Shown one piece after another: positions 54,026 through 64,000 of a stretch of DNA of 64,000 bases (position 1 is the stretch's first letter; every line of letters starts with the position of its first letter). A model generated the notes under the pieces. It had not been told where the DNA came from, did no database searches, and saw only the letters and a program-made list of their open reading frames with translations. The translations under genes were made by a program, and so were the position numbers. The stretch comes from Rutpela maculata (taxonomy: Eukaryota > Arthropoda > Insecta > Coleoptera > Cerambycidae). The stretch covers positions 168,577,348 through 168,641,347 of the forward strand of contig OW386289.2 of assembly GCA_936432065.2 (NCBI GenBank), read 5' to 3'.

Positions 54026-54671
54026 AAAAAAACCGTTGCCCAAGGAATCACTACTTCTACATTCAGATTTTCCATCCAACTCTCTCACAACGAAAAAATT
54101 ATTTTGTGTGTGCAAATAATTATTTATGGAACTTTAATAATTTAATATTTAAACATGTCTACCCCCAAAACCCCATATAACGATATGCCATATGGGTAGT
54201 GAAGTAAAAACAATTTTTGAGGCCTTTGGATCCTGTACACACACTAAATATCATTTTTATTTTTTTACCCCTTTTAAGGGGGGTGGGGATGGTAGTGAGG
54301 GTGGCTAATGCCAAAAAATGTTTTGAAACTAACTTCTCTTATATGTACTACAATTTTATGGACTCTTACTTGCTGGATTTACCTATATACCCACATTTAT
54401 CCCAATTTACCCCCAACCTTTGAACGGAATAAGATCTAAATATACTATAGTTCCAGATCTCGTTAAAATACATACGTGTACCAAATTTTAAGTGAATATC
54501 TTTAAACGGTTCTAGAGTAATCGTGCGCACAAAAAGAGTTACAGACAGACCGACCGACAGACAGAAAATTTTTCTTGCTCAAACTTAAAATCTCGACGTT
54601 TTATGACATTCTAAGCCTATTTGAACAATACAAATTTTCATTTTTTTTGTATCCATTGGACGTGGAAGTAA
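54026..54671 (-). repeat. Repeat family A, copy 6
   Basis: Starts AAAAAACCGTTGCCCAAGGA and ends CATTGGACGTGGAAGTAATT. The poly-G half is shortened relative to copy 2. It contains GACAGACCGACCGACAGACA. Confidence 0.85.
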
Positions 54672-55739
54672 TTGTCGGTAATCTTTGGGTAAAATGCCGA
54701 GCCCGGCTCTGTACTAAATGCGGAGATTAATATCCTCATATCCTTTCATGCCGCAAATATTTCGGAGAGATATTATGACGTATTGATGTTATGATTTTAA
54801 TACGAATATGCCTAGGAATGTTCAAGTGTGGGCAAAAGGCACAGTCCGCATTTGAGTTTATGGCACGGACCAGTCGTGACCCGTCCTGACATTCCAGTCC
54901 TCCAATATAGTTTTACGATGGAACTCTGCATGGGATTGCAGATTCTCCATCTTTTTTCTACTTTGCTTGATATATCTACAGGATGCCTTCTTTGTGGAAA
55001 GCCACTTAAATTTTCTATTGAGCAGTAAAAGTGGCCGTCGCAGGAAATCTTGTTAAGTGTAAGCCGGGATAAGTTACTTATTAATAAAAATGCAAATGTG
55101 ATTGTTATTCTCTATTTTACGAGGGCACTTGCTAGGGAAAATGAAAACCCAACAGTGCCGTTGTTTTTATTTTTAAATTTTTTTTTTAATGATTTTGCTA
55201 TTCTAGAGAAAGCAAAATGTAAAGAACTTTTCATATTGGTACACAGCAGTGCGCAAGACTGGGATTTAAAAACAATAACTATTGAAATTGGACAAGCAAA
55301 ATCATAAAGAAAATTTTGGAATAATACGTAGGGTGCTTAAGCATGTATACATAGGACAGCTACGTGTAGGGTGAAAATGTAACGATTTAACTTATCTTAC
55401 TATAAATAGTACAGGAAAAAAATGACTGTAACTCGAAAAAGAATTATGCAGACTTTAAACTTTGGTTATAAGTTTAAAATAGGCAAAAGTTCACGAAACA
55501 AAAAAGTTTAGGAGTTTACGGATCCGCGGGAACCTGTAAGAGGTAATTATTAAATTAATTAAAAAAAATCGATTTTTCCCAATTTTCTCGGAAAATATGG
55601 CATTTACAAAAAAATAGTTCAAATAAAAGTTGTTTCTGGCAAAATTATCTTTAATGTGGTGTTTTTAAATTAATTTTATACCAATAATTAACCGAAATAC
55701 GGCCATATGGCGGATAAAATTTTCTTCTAAAACAAGTGT
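54672..55739. other. Noncoding; short zinc-knuckle-like frame at 54.7 kb
   Basis: The plus frame at about 54692-54780 reads NLWVKCRARLCTKCGD, stop, YPHILSCRKYFGEIL. The C-x2-C...H-x3-C spacing could be a retroelement zinc knuckle, but the evidence is thin. Open frames at 54828 and 55050 are not recognised. Confidence 0.25.
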
Positions 55740-56165
55740 TTTAAAGGAACAAAATAAATTGAGCATCTAGCTGATGCTATAATATTAACGAAAAACAGCA
55801 TTTTTGAAAGAAAAATGAATTACTGAGCAATTACAATAACAGAATGCCGAAAAATGTGAAAACGCATATTGTATTGGCCTTCTTTATTATTTGTAGAAAC
55901 AAACAAAAAATCATTTTAAAGATTGATTAATTACCTTTAATTTTGTTTCTTAGAACTTTTGATAGAAGTGTCACAGTTTTTAAGATATTCAACATTTTAA
56001 ACTAAATAATTCATCCTAAAAACAGTTTAAAACGCATTTTTTTAAAGCAAGCGCTGTAATCCGATGAAAAAATTTGAGCGTCTAGGTCACACTGTATATT
56101 AACGAAAAACAGTATATGGGAATATATTTTTTTAATTAGACTACTTACATTAACAAAATTGCGAC
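55740..56165 (+). repeat. Two-copy direct repeat (~316 bp period), shared with 30.6 kb
   Basis: TTGAGCATCTAGCTGATGCT at 55762 and TTTGAGCGTCTAGGTCACAC at 56077 each precede ATATTAACGAAAAACAG and a T/A-rich TTAC-TAACA-AATG/TTG tail. A third copy is at 30545-30690. Confidence 0.65.
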
Positions 56166-56271
56166 GTTTTTATTTAAACAATTGTGAAAAAGTACTTCTG
56201 TCATAAATTCTTTGTTTTTTATGCTATAAAAATAGGAAAAAAATCATTTGAAAGCCTAATTAACAGTTTTT

Positions 56272-56700
56272 CATTTTGGTTATTAGCGTTTTTATTGTTT
56301 CTATTGGTTTTTGACTTTCATCGGCATTGGAATCAGCATAGCTAAATGCATTTACTAATGCATTCTTTAAGGCTCTTTCTTTGGTAGAATTGTATTGAAC
56401 ACCATGCACCGAATGCTTAAGTCAAATCTGACCAGTTCAGGTATACTACATACACAGAAAAAACATTCATTTAAGAAATCGAAAGTATTTTCATACCTTC
56501 ATTTTTTAGGTGACAATGGACACTGCTTTTTCGACTCTTCAATTTGCTCTTTTCCTTTTGAATATTTGAAGATTTCATGCAAGTACTTCGACAGCTTCAA
56601 GAACAGCAATTACAGAGCCTTCTTTTAACTGTAGGTGTTTATCACCATATTTTTTACCACGGTCTTTTTATTGTGTCAATAGCATCTGCTTAAGGCACAA
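56272..56700 (-). pseudogene. Decayed coding sequence of unknown family
   Basis: On the minus strand, about 56698 to 56560 reads (with frame changes) KKYGDKHLQLKEGSVIAVLE, AVEVLA, stop, NLQIFKRKRAN. Further along, about 56420 to 56272 gives LKHSVHGVQYNSTKERALKN, ALVNAFSYADSNADESQKPI, ETIKTLITKMKN without a break. Both stretches have the residue mix of real protein (A, E, D, V, G), unlike surrounding chance frames, and are in consistent order. The family is not recognised. It may be a processed pseudogene or transposase debris. The plus-strand frame at 56395-56628 is the shadow. Confidence 0.35.
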
Positions 56701-57976
56701 GTCCAGCTTTATAACTCTCCTGATTTTAATTTATTTATAAAATAAATAAACACTTTTTATGGGTCAGCATGTCGAAAAAGCTGTAAATTAAAATTGTTAT
56801 TTTTGAATAATTTAATAATAATAATAATTAATACATTTTATTCACACAGTATTAGCAGTCACAATATTCAGTTAATATTTTATTTTCGTCAACCTAAGAT
56901 GAGCATTTAGCATAGTGTTCATTTAAACATGTCTTTATTGACGTCGCAGTTTGCCCAATATAACAAGTTTGAAAATTACAATAAATGTGTTCACGCACGC
57001 ACTGATACGCAGCATAGCCATAAATCCATGGATAAATATGGATATTTATTTTATCGGTAGGTTTCTTACAATTTGAAATTTATTTTACTAAATTAATGTT
57101 TTATTGGGTTGCGTATATACCATCTTTCCAATAAGGCGGTGTTAATATTCAGCCTTGAGAAACTTCTATTTTATTTTATTGTTCACTTAAGATAATAAAA
57201 TAAGGGGATTCTGAAAGTATCTTATTCAGCCCAAAGTCTGTTATTTCACGATTTTGTAATAAATTGAATAAAAGCGAAGTAAATACCGGTGATCTGCTTA
57301 ATGCTGCCATTTTCGCCTTACACATTATATTTATGCTTTAATCGTGAAATAGGACGTTAATTTCCTGTCTTTGTGAATCAGAGCATGAATAAACCAGGTA
57401 TTTGTTTTACTTAAAATAAACAACTTTATAATTTCCTTCTTTGAATATCATGAAGGGAAAATATTTTTGTTGGAATATAAAATGTATCTTAAACGTTTAT
57501 TTTGTTGGGGGTAGAACTGTTTATTTTCACGGGCTATTGTGCAGAAGCGTGAGATGAAACAAATCAGTGAGATACAAATGAGCCTTTATACTACGAATGT
57601 ATTATATTATAAAGAATGTCAAGGGATTCTTTATAGTAGGTACACATTGTTTGGAGGCTGTTGAAAGATTTTGTTTCCGATCTCACAAGGAGCTCCTTCT
57701 TAATCAAATTTGAATTGAGCTAAGACGGCGACTTGCAGCGTAACCAGGTAACTCCATCTACAATGTTTTTCAGGCTTCATAGCAATTTTTCAAACTTAAA
57801 TTTAAGGAATTCCAGGGTTTCCAGGACTCTTAAAAGTTTTTCCAGGCCTAATAAAGAGACAATGTTTACTGCCTAATAAAATTTTGGAACGTATAATTCG
57901 TAGTTTTATACAATGAATATTAAAAATGTTCACATTCCCTGACTTTTATGAAAATTACTAAAATTCTCTGATTTCT
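56701..57976. other. AT-rich noncoding sequence
   Basis: AATAATAATAATAATTAATA microsatellite-like tract at about 56813. No gene recognised. Confidence 0.35.
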
Positions 57977-58189
57977 AGAGATGTGCAAAGGAAACTTTCG
58001 ATTTGAAAGTTCTCGGAACGAAATTTTAATAAAAATGAAAGTTTTCAATAAAATATTGGAATATTTGAAAGTAGAAAATTCCGGGAAAGTTTCCTTTGGG
58101 AATATTTAAATATTTTACTGAAAACTTTCAGTTTTATCAAAATTTCGTTTCAGAAACTTTCATGGGGAAAGTTTTCTTTACCCATCTCT
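57977..58189. repeat. hAT-like foldback MITE, ~213 bp
   Basis: AGAGATGTGCAAAGGAAACT at 57977 pairs with the inverse ending TTTACCCATCTCT at 58189. The stem contains repeated GAAAGTTTTC-type motifs and AACGAAATTTTAATAAAA. AGAGATGTGCAAA ends are typical of hAT-type MITEs. The candidate flanks GATTTCT and GATTTTT are only an imperfect target duplication. A decayed partial repeat of the right arm continues to about 58275. Confidence 0.7.
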
Positions 58190-58607
58190 GATTTTTATCA
58201 AAACTTCGTTCCAGAAACTCCTGAAAATTTCCTGGAAACTTTTATTAGAAAGTTTCTTTTACCCAACTCTGCTGATTTCTCAATAAATTTTCCAAATTCC
58301 CTGACTTTTGACAATTTCAAATTCCTTGATTATTTCCAGATTTTCCAGGTCGCTATAAACCCTGTTAATTTGAACATTTTTTCTCCATCGTTAATATTTT
58401 ACGATTTACAGCCCTAGCCCTAGTGGTTGAAAGCTGAAAATGTGTGCTTCACTGCAGATTTGTGCAGTTATCTATTTCCATGTTATTCCTACGTAGTGAT
58501 TAGTTGTTTATCAATAATGTAGATTATAAAATTTCCTAAAATTTTCATTTGAACAATTTTCTTCTACGGTCAATTGTAAAAATTACAGTACCTCGAAGAT
58601 TTCATCA
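58190..58607. other. Noncoding, T-rich with repeated TCCCTGAC/TTCCAG phrases
   Basis: Partial repeats of the neighbouring MITE arm and AAATTCC-TGA phrases. No gene recognised. Confidence 0.35.
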
Positions 58608-58742
58608 TTTTGCGCACGATTACTCTGGAACCGTTTAATATATTGACTTGAAAGGTACACGTATGTATTTTAACGAGATCTGGAACCAGATTATATTTTC
58701 ATCTTATTCCGTTGAATATTTTACTCAAAATAGTTTTAAAAA
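58608..58742 (+). repeat. Repeat family A, short fragment
   Basis: TGCGCACGATTACTCTGGAA, then ACGAGATCTGGAACCAGATT and TCATCTTATTCCGTTGAA, match the middle of family A. Both ends are missing. Confidence 0.75.
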
Positions 58743-58844
58743 CCTAAATTAAAAAAGTCTATACTTCTACTTGCGTTTTCTGGCTGTGATACTACCTCAG
58801 CATTGAAAATTTAATCTAGAAATCTAGTTCCCGATTGTGTATTT

Positions 58845-59509
58845 TACTTCCACATCCACTGGAAGTATAAAAAGATTTTTTTATATTTTTTATTGTTCAA
58901 ATAGGCTTAGAATGTCATGAAACGTAGAGATTTTAAGTTTGATCGAAAAACAATTTCTGTCTGTCTGTCAGTCTGTTTGTAACTTTTTTTTGTGCGCACG
59001 ATTACTCTGGAACTGTTTAAGATATTGACTTGAAAATTGATACACGTATGTATTTTAACGAGATCTAGAACTAGATTATATTTTCATCTTATTCCGTTGA
59101 AGGATTAGGGGTAAATTGGTGTAAATATGTAAATCAAGCAAGTAAGAGTCCATAAAATTGGTATTTAGTATATACAAAAGAAGCTAATGTCCCAAAAATT
59201 TTTGGCATTAGCCACCCACATTACTACCCCCACTCCATTATAGAAGGGGGTGAAAAAAAATGTGATTTAGTGTGTGTACAAGAACCAAAGGCCTCAAAAT
59301 ATGTTTTTACTTCATCCATCCCCACTACCCCCACCCCACTATCGATGTGGGATATCGTTTTATGGGTTTTTGGGGTAGACGATTTCAAATATTATATTAT
59401 TAAAGTTCCATAAACAATTATTTCCACATACAAAATTTTTTCGTTGTGAGAGACTTGAGTAGCAAATCTGGATGTGGAAGTAGTGATTCCTTGGGCACCG
59501 TTTTTTTTT
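58845..59509 (+). repeat. Repeat family A, copy 7
   Basis: Near full length, same orientation as copy 1. It starts TACTTCCACATCCACTGGAA and ends GTGATTCCTTGGGCACCGTT. It includes CTGTCTGTCTGTCAGTCTGT. The fragment at 58608-58742 lies just upstream in the same orientation. Confidence 0.85.
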
Positions 59510-60583
59510 AAGAAACGTAGATATTTTTATTTCTTGTTTCGAGGTTGTGCACATCTTGATGATGACAATCTTTAGCGTAAAGTAAGCAGTGAAATATATA
59601 TAAACAAGGAAAGGATAAAATATATAGTTTTATAAATGATGGTTTACAATCTTCTCTATGTGCTAGATCGTCAATTTTAATGGCTTTTCTTTTTAAAGAG
59701 AATACTTTACACGTCGTTGCATGGCTCCATACTCCGATTGCATAAGATGTATCTTTTCCTAAAATTATATCTAAATATACGCACTACAAGCTAAGTTACT
59801 AAAAAAAAACAGAAAATTACAGAACGCTGTCATTTTAATTTTAAGTTAGAATAGTTTTGAAGAAAAATTTGCTCCGAGCAAATTTGTTTTTACCCACGCC
59901 GATCGAACCGAGAGAACCTAAGATATTAAAAAAATGCAAAACAGAAACAAGAGAAAAAGAGTTTTATTCAAAAATGTCCCAAAAAATGGCTCCCGTTCTG
60001 CGGAAAAATAAAGAATTTGTCTGCAAACCCTCTACGATGTCCAAAATAAGTTTTAAAAAAGTTGCTATTCCAAAACAATTCCTTTTTTTACGAAAATTGG
60101 CCTCCACTATTTATACATGAATCAATTACTTTAACAATTAAATTATTATATTGGCATCTAATTCCTTCTAGTCCAGGTATTTTTTTTTAGTTTCTGTTGA
60201 CTGGGCTAATAAGATTTCCATTTTATTTGCGACATCCTTAACTGTTCAAAGCAGTTCAGTCTAAAATACGTCAATGCAGTGTAAAAATATTGATCTATGC
60301 TTTCATAGACATTTTTTAATATTCAACAACGTAATATCTCCCGCACGAAACAGTTCACAGTCAGGTTAACTTGTGGACCTATTGATCATGAGAATGATCT
60401 TTGTTGGTATTAAAAGGAAACACAAAACCTCTTATAAGAAATATCTCGAGTAAATACCTATTAAATTCTTGAGGGTTTTTCAAGTGGAACGTCTGCGTTG
60501 AAGAATTTTTAATACAAAAACCGTTCGAGGGCTATTTGGATAAATACGGGCTTATTCTTTTCATATTAGAAGCCACTTAGGCC
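59510..60583. other. Noncoding; one lysine-rich open frame at 59857-60120
   Basis: The plus frame of 87 codons (MKKNLLRANLFLPTPIEPRE ... MSQKMAPVLRKNKEFVCKP ...) has a somewhat protein-like P/T/E/R content but no recognised motif, signal or partner exon. Nothing else was recognised. Confidence 0.2.
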
Positions 60584-60868
60584 ATGCCAATTACAGAGTT
60601 CGTTCCCGGGATAAACAAAAAAACAATTGTGAGTTCACCAAACGGACGCGGACGATTCTATTTTGTTTTATTGTCTTTATTATTCGTCGGTCAAGTAATC
60701 CTTGCCAGCGTCGTCAATTTGCGAATGGACGCTGTTTCCATTTCAATCTCGAGCACTCTCCAGGACAGCCGCGACTCGATCTGTCCAATATTATCTGAAT
60801 CTTTGAAGTTCCCATGGAAACTTCTACAGTGCACTGGGGGACTGCACCAGCTATTTCCATCTGCATAG
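60584..60868 (+). CDS. Possible exon/ORF encoding a single-pass membrane protein
   Basis: A 94-codon frame starts MPITEFVPGINKKTIVSSPN. It continues GRGRFYFVLLSLLFVGQVIL, ASVVNLRMDAVSISISSTLQ, DSRDSICPILSESLKFPWKL, LQCTGGLHQLFPSA. Residues about 25-44 form a strong hydrophobic segment preceded by GRGR, which suits a type II membrane anchor with a short basic cytosolic N-terminus. Codon third positions are often C or G, and base composition is richer in GC than the flanks, both unusual in this window. A GTGAGT donor-like site occurs after codon 15 and could make this only a short first exon. No homologue is recognised, and the minus-strand frame at 60691-60882 is the competing reading. Confidence 0.3.
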   Translation: MPITEFVPGINKKTIVSSPNGRGRFYFVLLSLLFVGQVILASVVNLRMDAVSISISSTLQDSRDSICPILSESLKFPWKLLQCTGGLHQLFPSA

Positions 60869-61535
60869 GAAGTTTCAAACAAAAAAGATATGATATATTT
60901 CAGAATAAAAACTTCAGAGAGCAGGGATGAGTGGAGGCGGGGAATACTAAAACCGCGTTTTTATTTTGCCATTTAACTTATAATTCTGTAGTATAAACAG
61001 CTTGACAAAAATAGGGACTTTGGACTTTAAACAGCAGAAAAAGTAATCGATAAAATAGTATATTGTTTTATTGGGAGTAAAAGTGATAGTTTTGCGATGG
61101 GTTTGTAGGTTTGTCGGACGAAGTGCTATAAAAAAAATTAAGATAAAAGATCTCGAATTTTACCATCAAAAACGCATTGTGTTAATATCACATGGACGGC
61201 GTATTAAATAAAATACGCGTTGCTATGGATATTACTTTTTCTGCAGCTCACAATCCTAAAAAAAAAAATTACAATAAAAATTGCCATCTTTCTCGAATTT
61301 TCAACTTTTACCCAACTTTTGCCAAGTCTGACAAAGTTGGGGGTAACGTACCCCCTCCCCCCCCCCCGGATCGCTACGTCCCTGTATAAAACGGTATTCT
61401 TTTGTTAGAACTGTTAAATTTTTTAAAATTTTAATATCTGATAAATACTAAGAATTTTAAATTATTTAAATACTTTTTTTACTTTTATATATAATAAACT
61501 ATCAATTTACACTTTACATTACTAGACAACTAGTA
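60869..61535. other. Noncoding; poly-C tract at ~61.36 kb
   Basis: No gene recognised. A run of C residues occurs within ACGTACCCCCTCCCCCCCCC at about 61350. Confidence 0.35.
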
Positions 61536-63329
61536 CAGTGAATAAAGGTAAAAATCAACTATTACCTCCGATTTCGGTGAACCTCCATCGATTTGCATGA
61601 AAATTTGGGATTGAGTATATTTTACCCTCAACTTCAAAAGTGACATATGCTCGACTTGCGCTTTTTGCATTTTAGGGGTGAAATCCACCCCTTTTGTTAA
61701 AAATGGGAAAAAATGCAGATTTAAGCATTCTGGCGTAAGTAATTTCGTTTAATTAGATAAAATAAATATTTTTCAACACTTATATGCATGATTTATGATT
61801 TTAATTAATTTTTCAACCCTTTTAGCAACCTTAAATCGAAAATCATGAAAAAATCATTTTTTGTATTTCTGAAATATGAAATCGCATATTAACATTACAC
61901 AAACGGTTTGTTTAATGATATAATTTTTGGTGCTAACCACTGATAAAGAGTACCACATGTATTTTACTCCGCTTTTGGAAATATACTGAAATATTCAATA
62001 GACACACAGCATACTAGAAAGCCCCACTATGTTTTCGAGCAGATGTTCAGAATTCCTTTCACTTTTTCTATCTTCAAAAGAAACATACACACACTCACAC
62101 ATGAATATTTTGTGAGCATGTACCTATCGACACGTCTACTTCTTACTATCTATCTTTTTTCCTATATATGCACACAAAATCTCTGCTCAAAAAATTTTTC
62201 CAAAAAAATGTTATTGGTTTTTTTACAATAACTCCGTTAATTTTTATGATATCAGGTTCATCCAAAAACCATTTGAAAGGTAATTTCAAGGGCTATAAGA
62301 TCGTATTAAATTTAATCTTTTAAAACCCTTATTTTTTAAAAGATAAAAGGTTAAAGGGCCCCGGTTACATGGTTCTCGCAGTAAAATTTAGGCTTTAAAC
62401 GTTTCTATCTCGGTTATTTTTTATCCTACAAAAATAAAAAAAAACTAAAACCTTTGTTAAAAAAAACTCAAATTTCGTTCTCTATTATTTTTAACGTATA
62501 TCGAGTATTTTTGGAGTTATTATCAAAAGAAAATGAAATTTACGAAAATTTGAAAAATTCTGATTTTAAATCATTAAAGTCATTACTTATGCTAAAATAA
62601 AGAAAGTCTTATAGGGATTACTATAAATTTTAATTTTTGTGGAAATGGCGTAGGTTTTATTTTTCACTTTTTCCTAAAAAATTCGAAAGGGTCCTCTTAT
62701 TTTCATCATAACTTCTTAATTTTGATGCTATCAACTTCTTCTATAGCTCATTTGATAGGTATTTCTGAGTACTTTGAAAAGTGTTCAGTAAGTATATTTT
62801 ATAAAATGCATCGTTTTCCCGTTATTTAAGCTTGAATACTTAGATTTGAGTACTCGCCGAAAAAAAATATACATTCAATTACCTATAGCTCACTTTGAAT
62901 TAATATTAAAAGGTTTTTAAAGAAGGAATTTATTCATTTTTTTATCAGCTTCAATTTTGGCAATGACAACTTTTTTGTAAAAACTTATAGTTTTTGAGTT
63001 ATTTATGAAAAACTGCTTTAAAACATGCATTTTTTTCACGAAAAATCAAAATCTTTGATCTTTAATAACTCAAAAAGTATTGATTTATTTTAATAACTTT
63101 ATATAACAAATTTTGCTTAGAATTGGTCCCTCTATCGATTCCTGGGGCTATTTTTCATAAAATAATTTCCACCCCCGAGAAGGGGTGGCATGGCATCCAC
63201 CCCTAGGGTAAAAGCGCAAGTTGGCACTATGTCACTTTTGTTTCTTGAGGTATCCTCTAACTACTCACAAATTTTCATGAAAATCGATGGAGGTTCAACG
63301 AAATCGGAGGTGAAAACCTTCAGTGACTG
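61536..63329. repeat. 1.8 kb foldback-type element with TA duplication (mariner-like ends)
   Basis: CAGTGAATAAAGG at 61536 is matched by CCTTCAGTGACTG ending at 63329, with TA on both sides (61534-61535 and 63330-63331). Inward, the arms align through ACCTCCGATTTCGGTGAACC, TCCATCGATTTGCATGAAAA, AAAGTGACATA, ACTTGCGCTTTT and TAGGGGTG. Past the first ~170 bp the interior is A/T-rich, with repeated 'AATAACTC'-like and 'GCATTTTTTTC'-like phrases and no transposase. CAGTG ends plus TA duplication suggest a large non-autonomous Tc1/mariner-related element. Confidence 0.75.
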
Positions 63330-63331
63330 TA

Positions 63332-64000
63332 CTAAACAAGGCTCTCGCACTGAGTGATATTACTTACGATAATTTTCTCATATTTACCTTCTTTCATGAT
63401 CGGTTCCCACTTCCGTTTCTGTTTTTTATCTGAATTATTTCTCTCTAATCACAAACTCGTAAAATTATAACGCCTTTGTAAATCATAATAACATTTCAAA
63501 CCACGTTAAATAAGCGGCCTGACGTCCGCTCCGTCTGGAATCAATTGTCAATTTTGTCAGATTTTTCTTTATATTTTTACTAATTAAATACTATTATTCC
63601 TTTTGAATTTTGATTGTTTCAATTTGTCATGACTGTTTGATTTTCGTTTTTAATTTTGTTAAGCTGACTTGACCCTGCCCTATCTAACCCTTCAACTGTC
63701 ACGGCGCTGCTCGTCGGGATGTCTGGCCGGCAGCGTACACGCACGTCGGAAATGCCTTATTCCACATAAATGTATTTGTATTGAATTGAACTGGACTAAG
63801 AAATTGAGGTTGGCGATCGCCGTAGATCTTTTTTCTTTCATTGCAACTATAAACTTAAAGTTGCAATATTGCAAAAAAGGGTTTAAATACTTCAACACAT
63901 TCGAAAGCGGATATTTCAAGTAGTACATCATATTATCCAGGACGGAACCGTCATGTCAGCGCGCGACTCCGTCCCACACTTGACCGGCACGCATGGTAGC
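63332..64000 (+). other. Noncoding; probable LINE tail at ~63.67-63.80 kb
   Basis: 63670-63760 is GC-rich (CTGCTCGTCGGGATGTCTGG) and passes into ATAAATGTATTTGTATTGAA / TTGAAC, similar in design to the truncated LINE tail at 19800-19927: a GC-rich body, AATAAATG, then short T/G-rich repeats. The open frames across it on both strands are chance. Confidence 0.35.

Overview
The window looks like a piece of a repeat-laden, AT-rich animal nuclear genome, most likely an insect with a large genome (a beetle or similar). There are no prokaryotic operons and no long intact reading frames. Poly(A/T) and poly(T) tracts, microsatellites, decayed non-LTR retrotransposons, MITE-like foldbacks and DNA-transposon remnants fill most of it. 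The insect assignment rests on the recognised protein families and the repeat style, not on a diagnostic host gene.

Layout. 0-11.5 kb: fragments of LINE reverse transcriptase and RNase H, a 0.7 kb foldback, the first copy of a dispersed repeat carrying (TCTG)n, and a plus-strand tyrosine recombinase fragment of Crypton type. 11.5-17.3 kb: a nearly identical tandem duplication of a 2.87 kb unit. Each unit holds, on the minus strand, a decayed Crypton-like tyrosine recombinase followed directly by a decayed FEN/PIN-like nuclease-family gene. 18.5-25.6 kb: foldbacks, one with tRNA-like arms; a fully bounded 2.5 kb hAT-like transposon (terminal inverted repeats plus a perfect 8-bp target duplication) carrying a decayed copy of a widespread arthropod 'uncharacterized' protein; then a large inverted repeat with two nested MITEs. 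27-36 kb: an inverted-repeat element; a 523 bp Transib-like MITE with CACAGTG termini and a perfect 5-bp target duplication; another tRNA-like foldback; an element carrying one clean exon of an insect SWIM/YqaJ-type family; and repeats ending in a strong hairpin. 36-47 kb: more copies of the (TCTG)n repeat, a minisatellite, a possible terminal exon with a long 3' UTR at about 39.0-40.5 kb, and a small LINE RT fragment. 47-64 kb: two large foldbacks with TA target duplications and CAGTG-type ends, a cluster of the (TCTG)n repeat interrupted by a LINE RNase H fragment, a hAT-like MITE and a possible membrane-protein exon at 60.6 kb.

How it works together. Few host genes can be supported. The best host candidates are the 53-codon terminal exon at 39,008-39,169 and, more weakly, the 94-codon frame at 60,584-60,868. 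The rest is a layered record of transposition: insertions within insertions, tandem duplication, and non-autonomous derivatives of larger elements. All protein identifications were made by eye from motifs and memory of families, with no database search.
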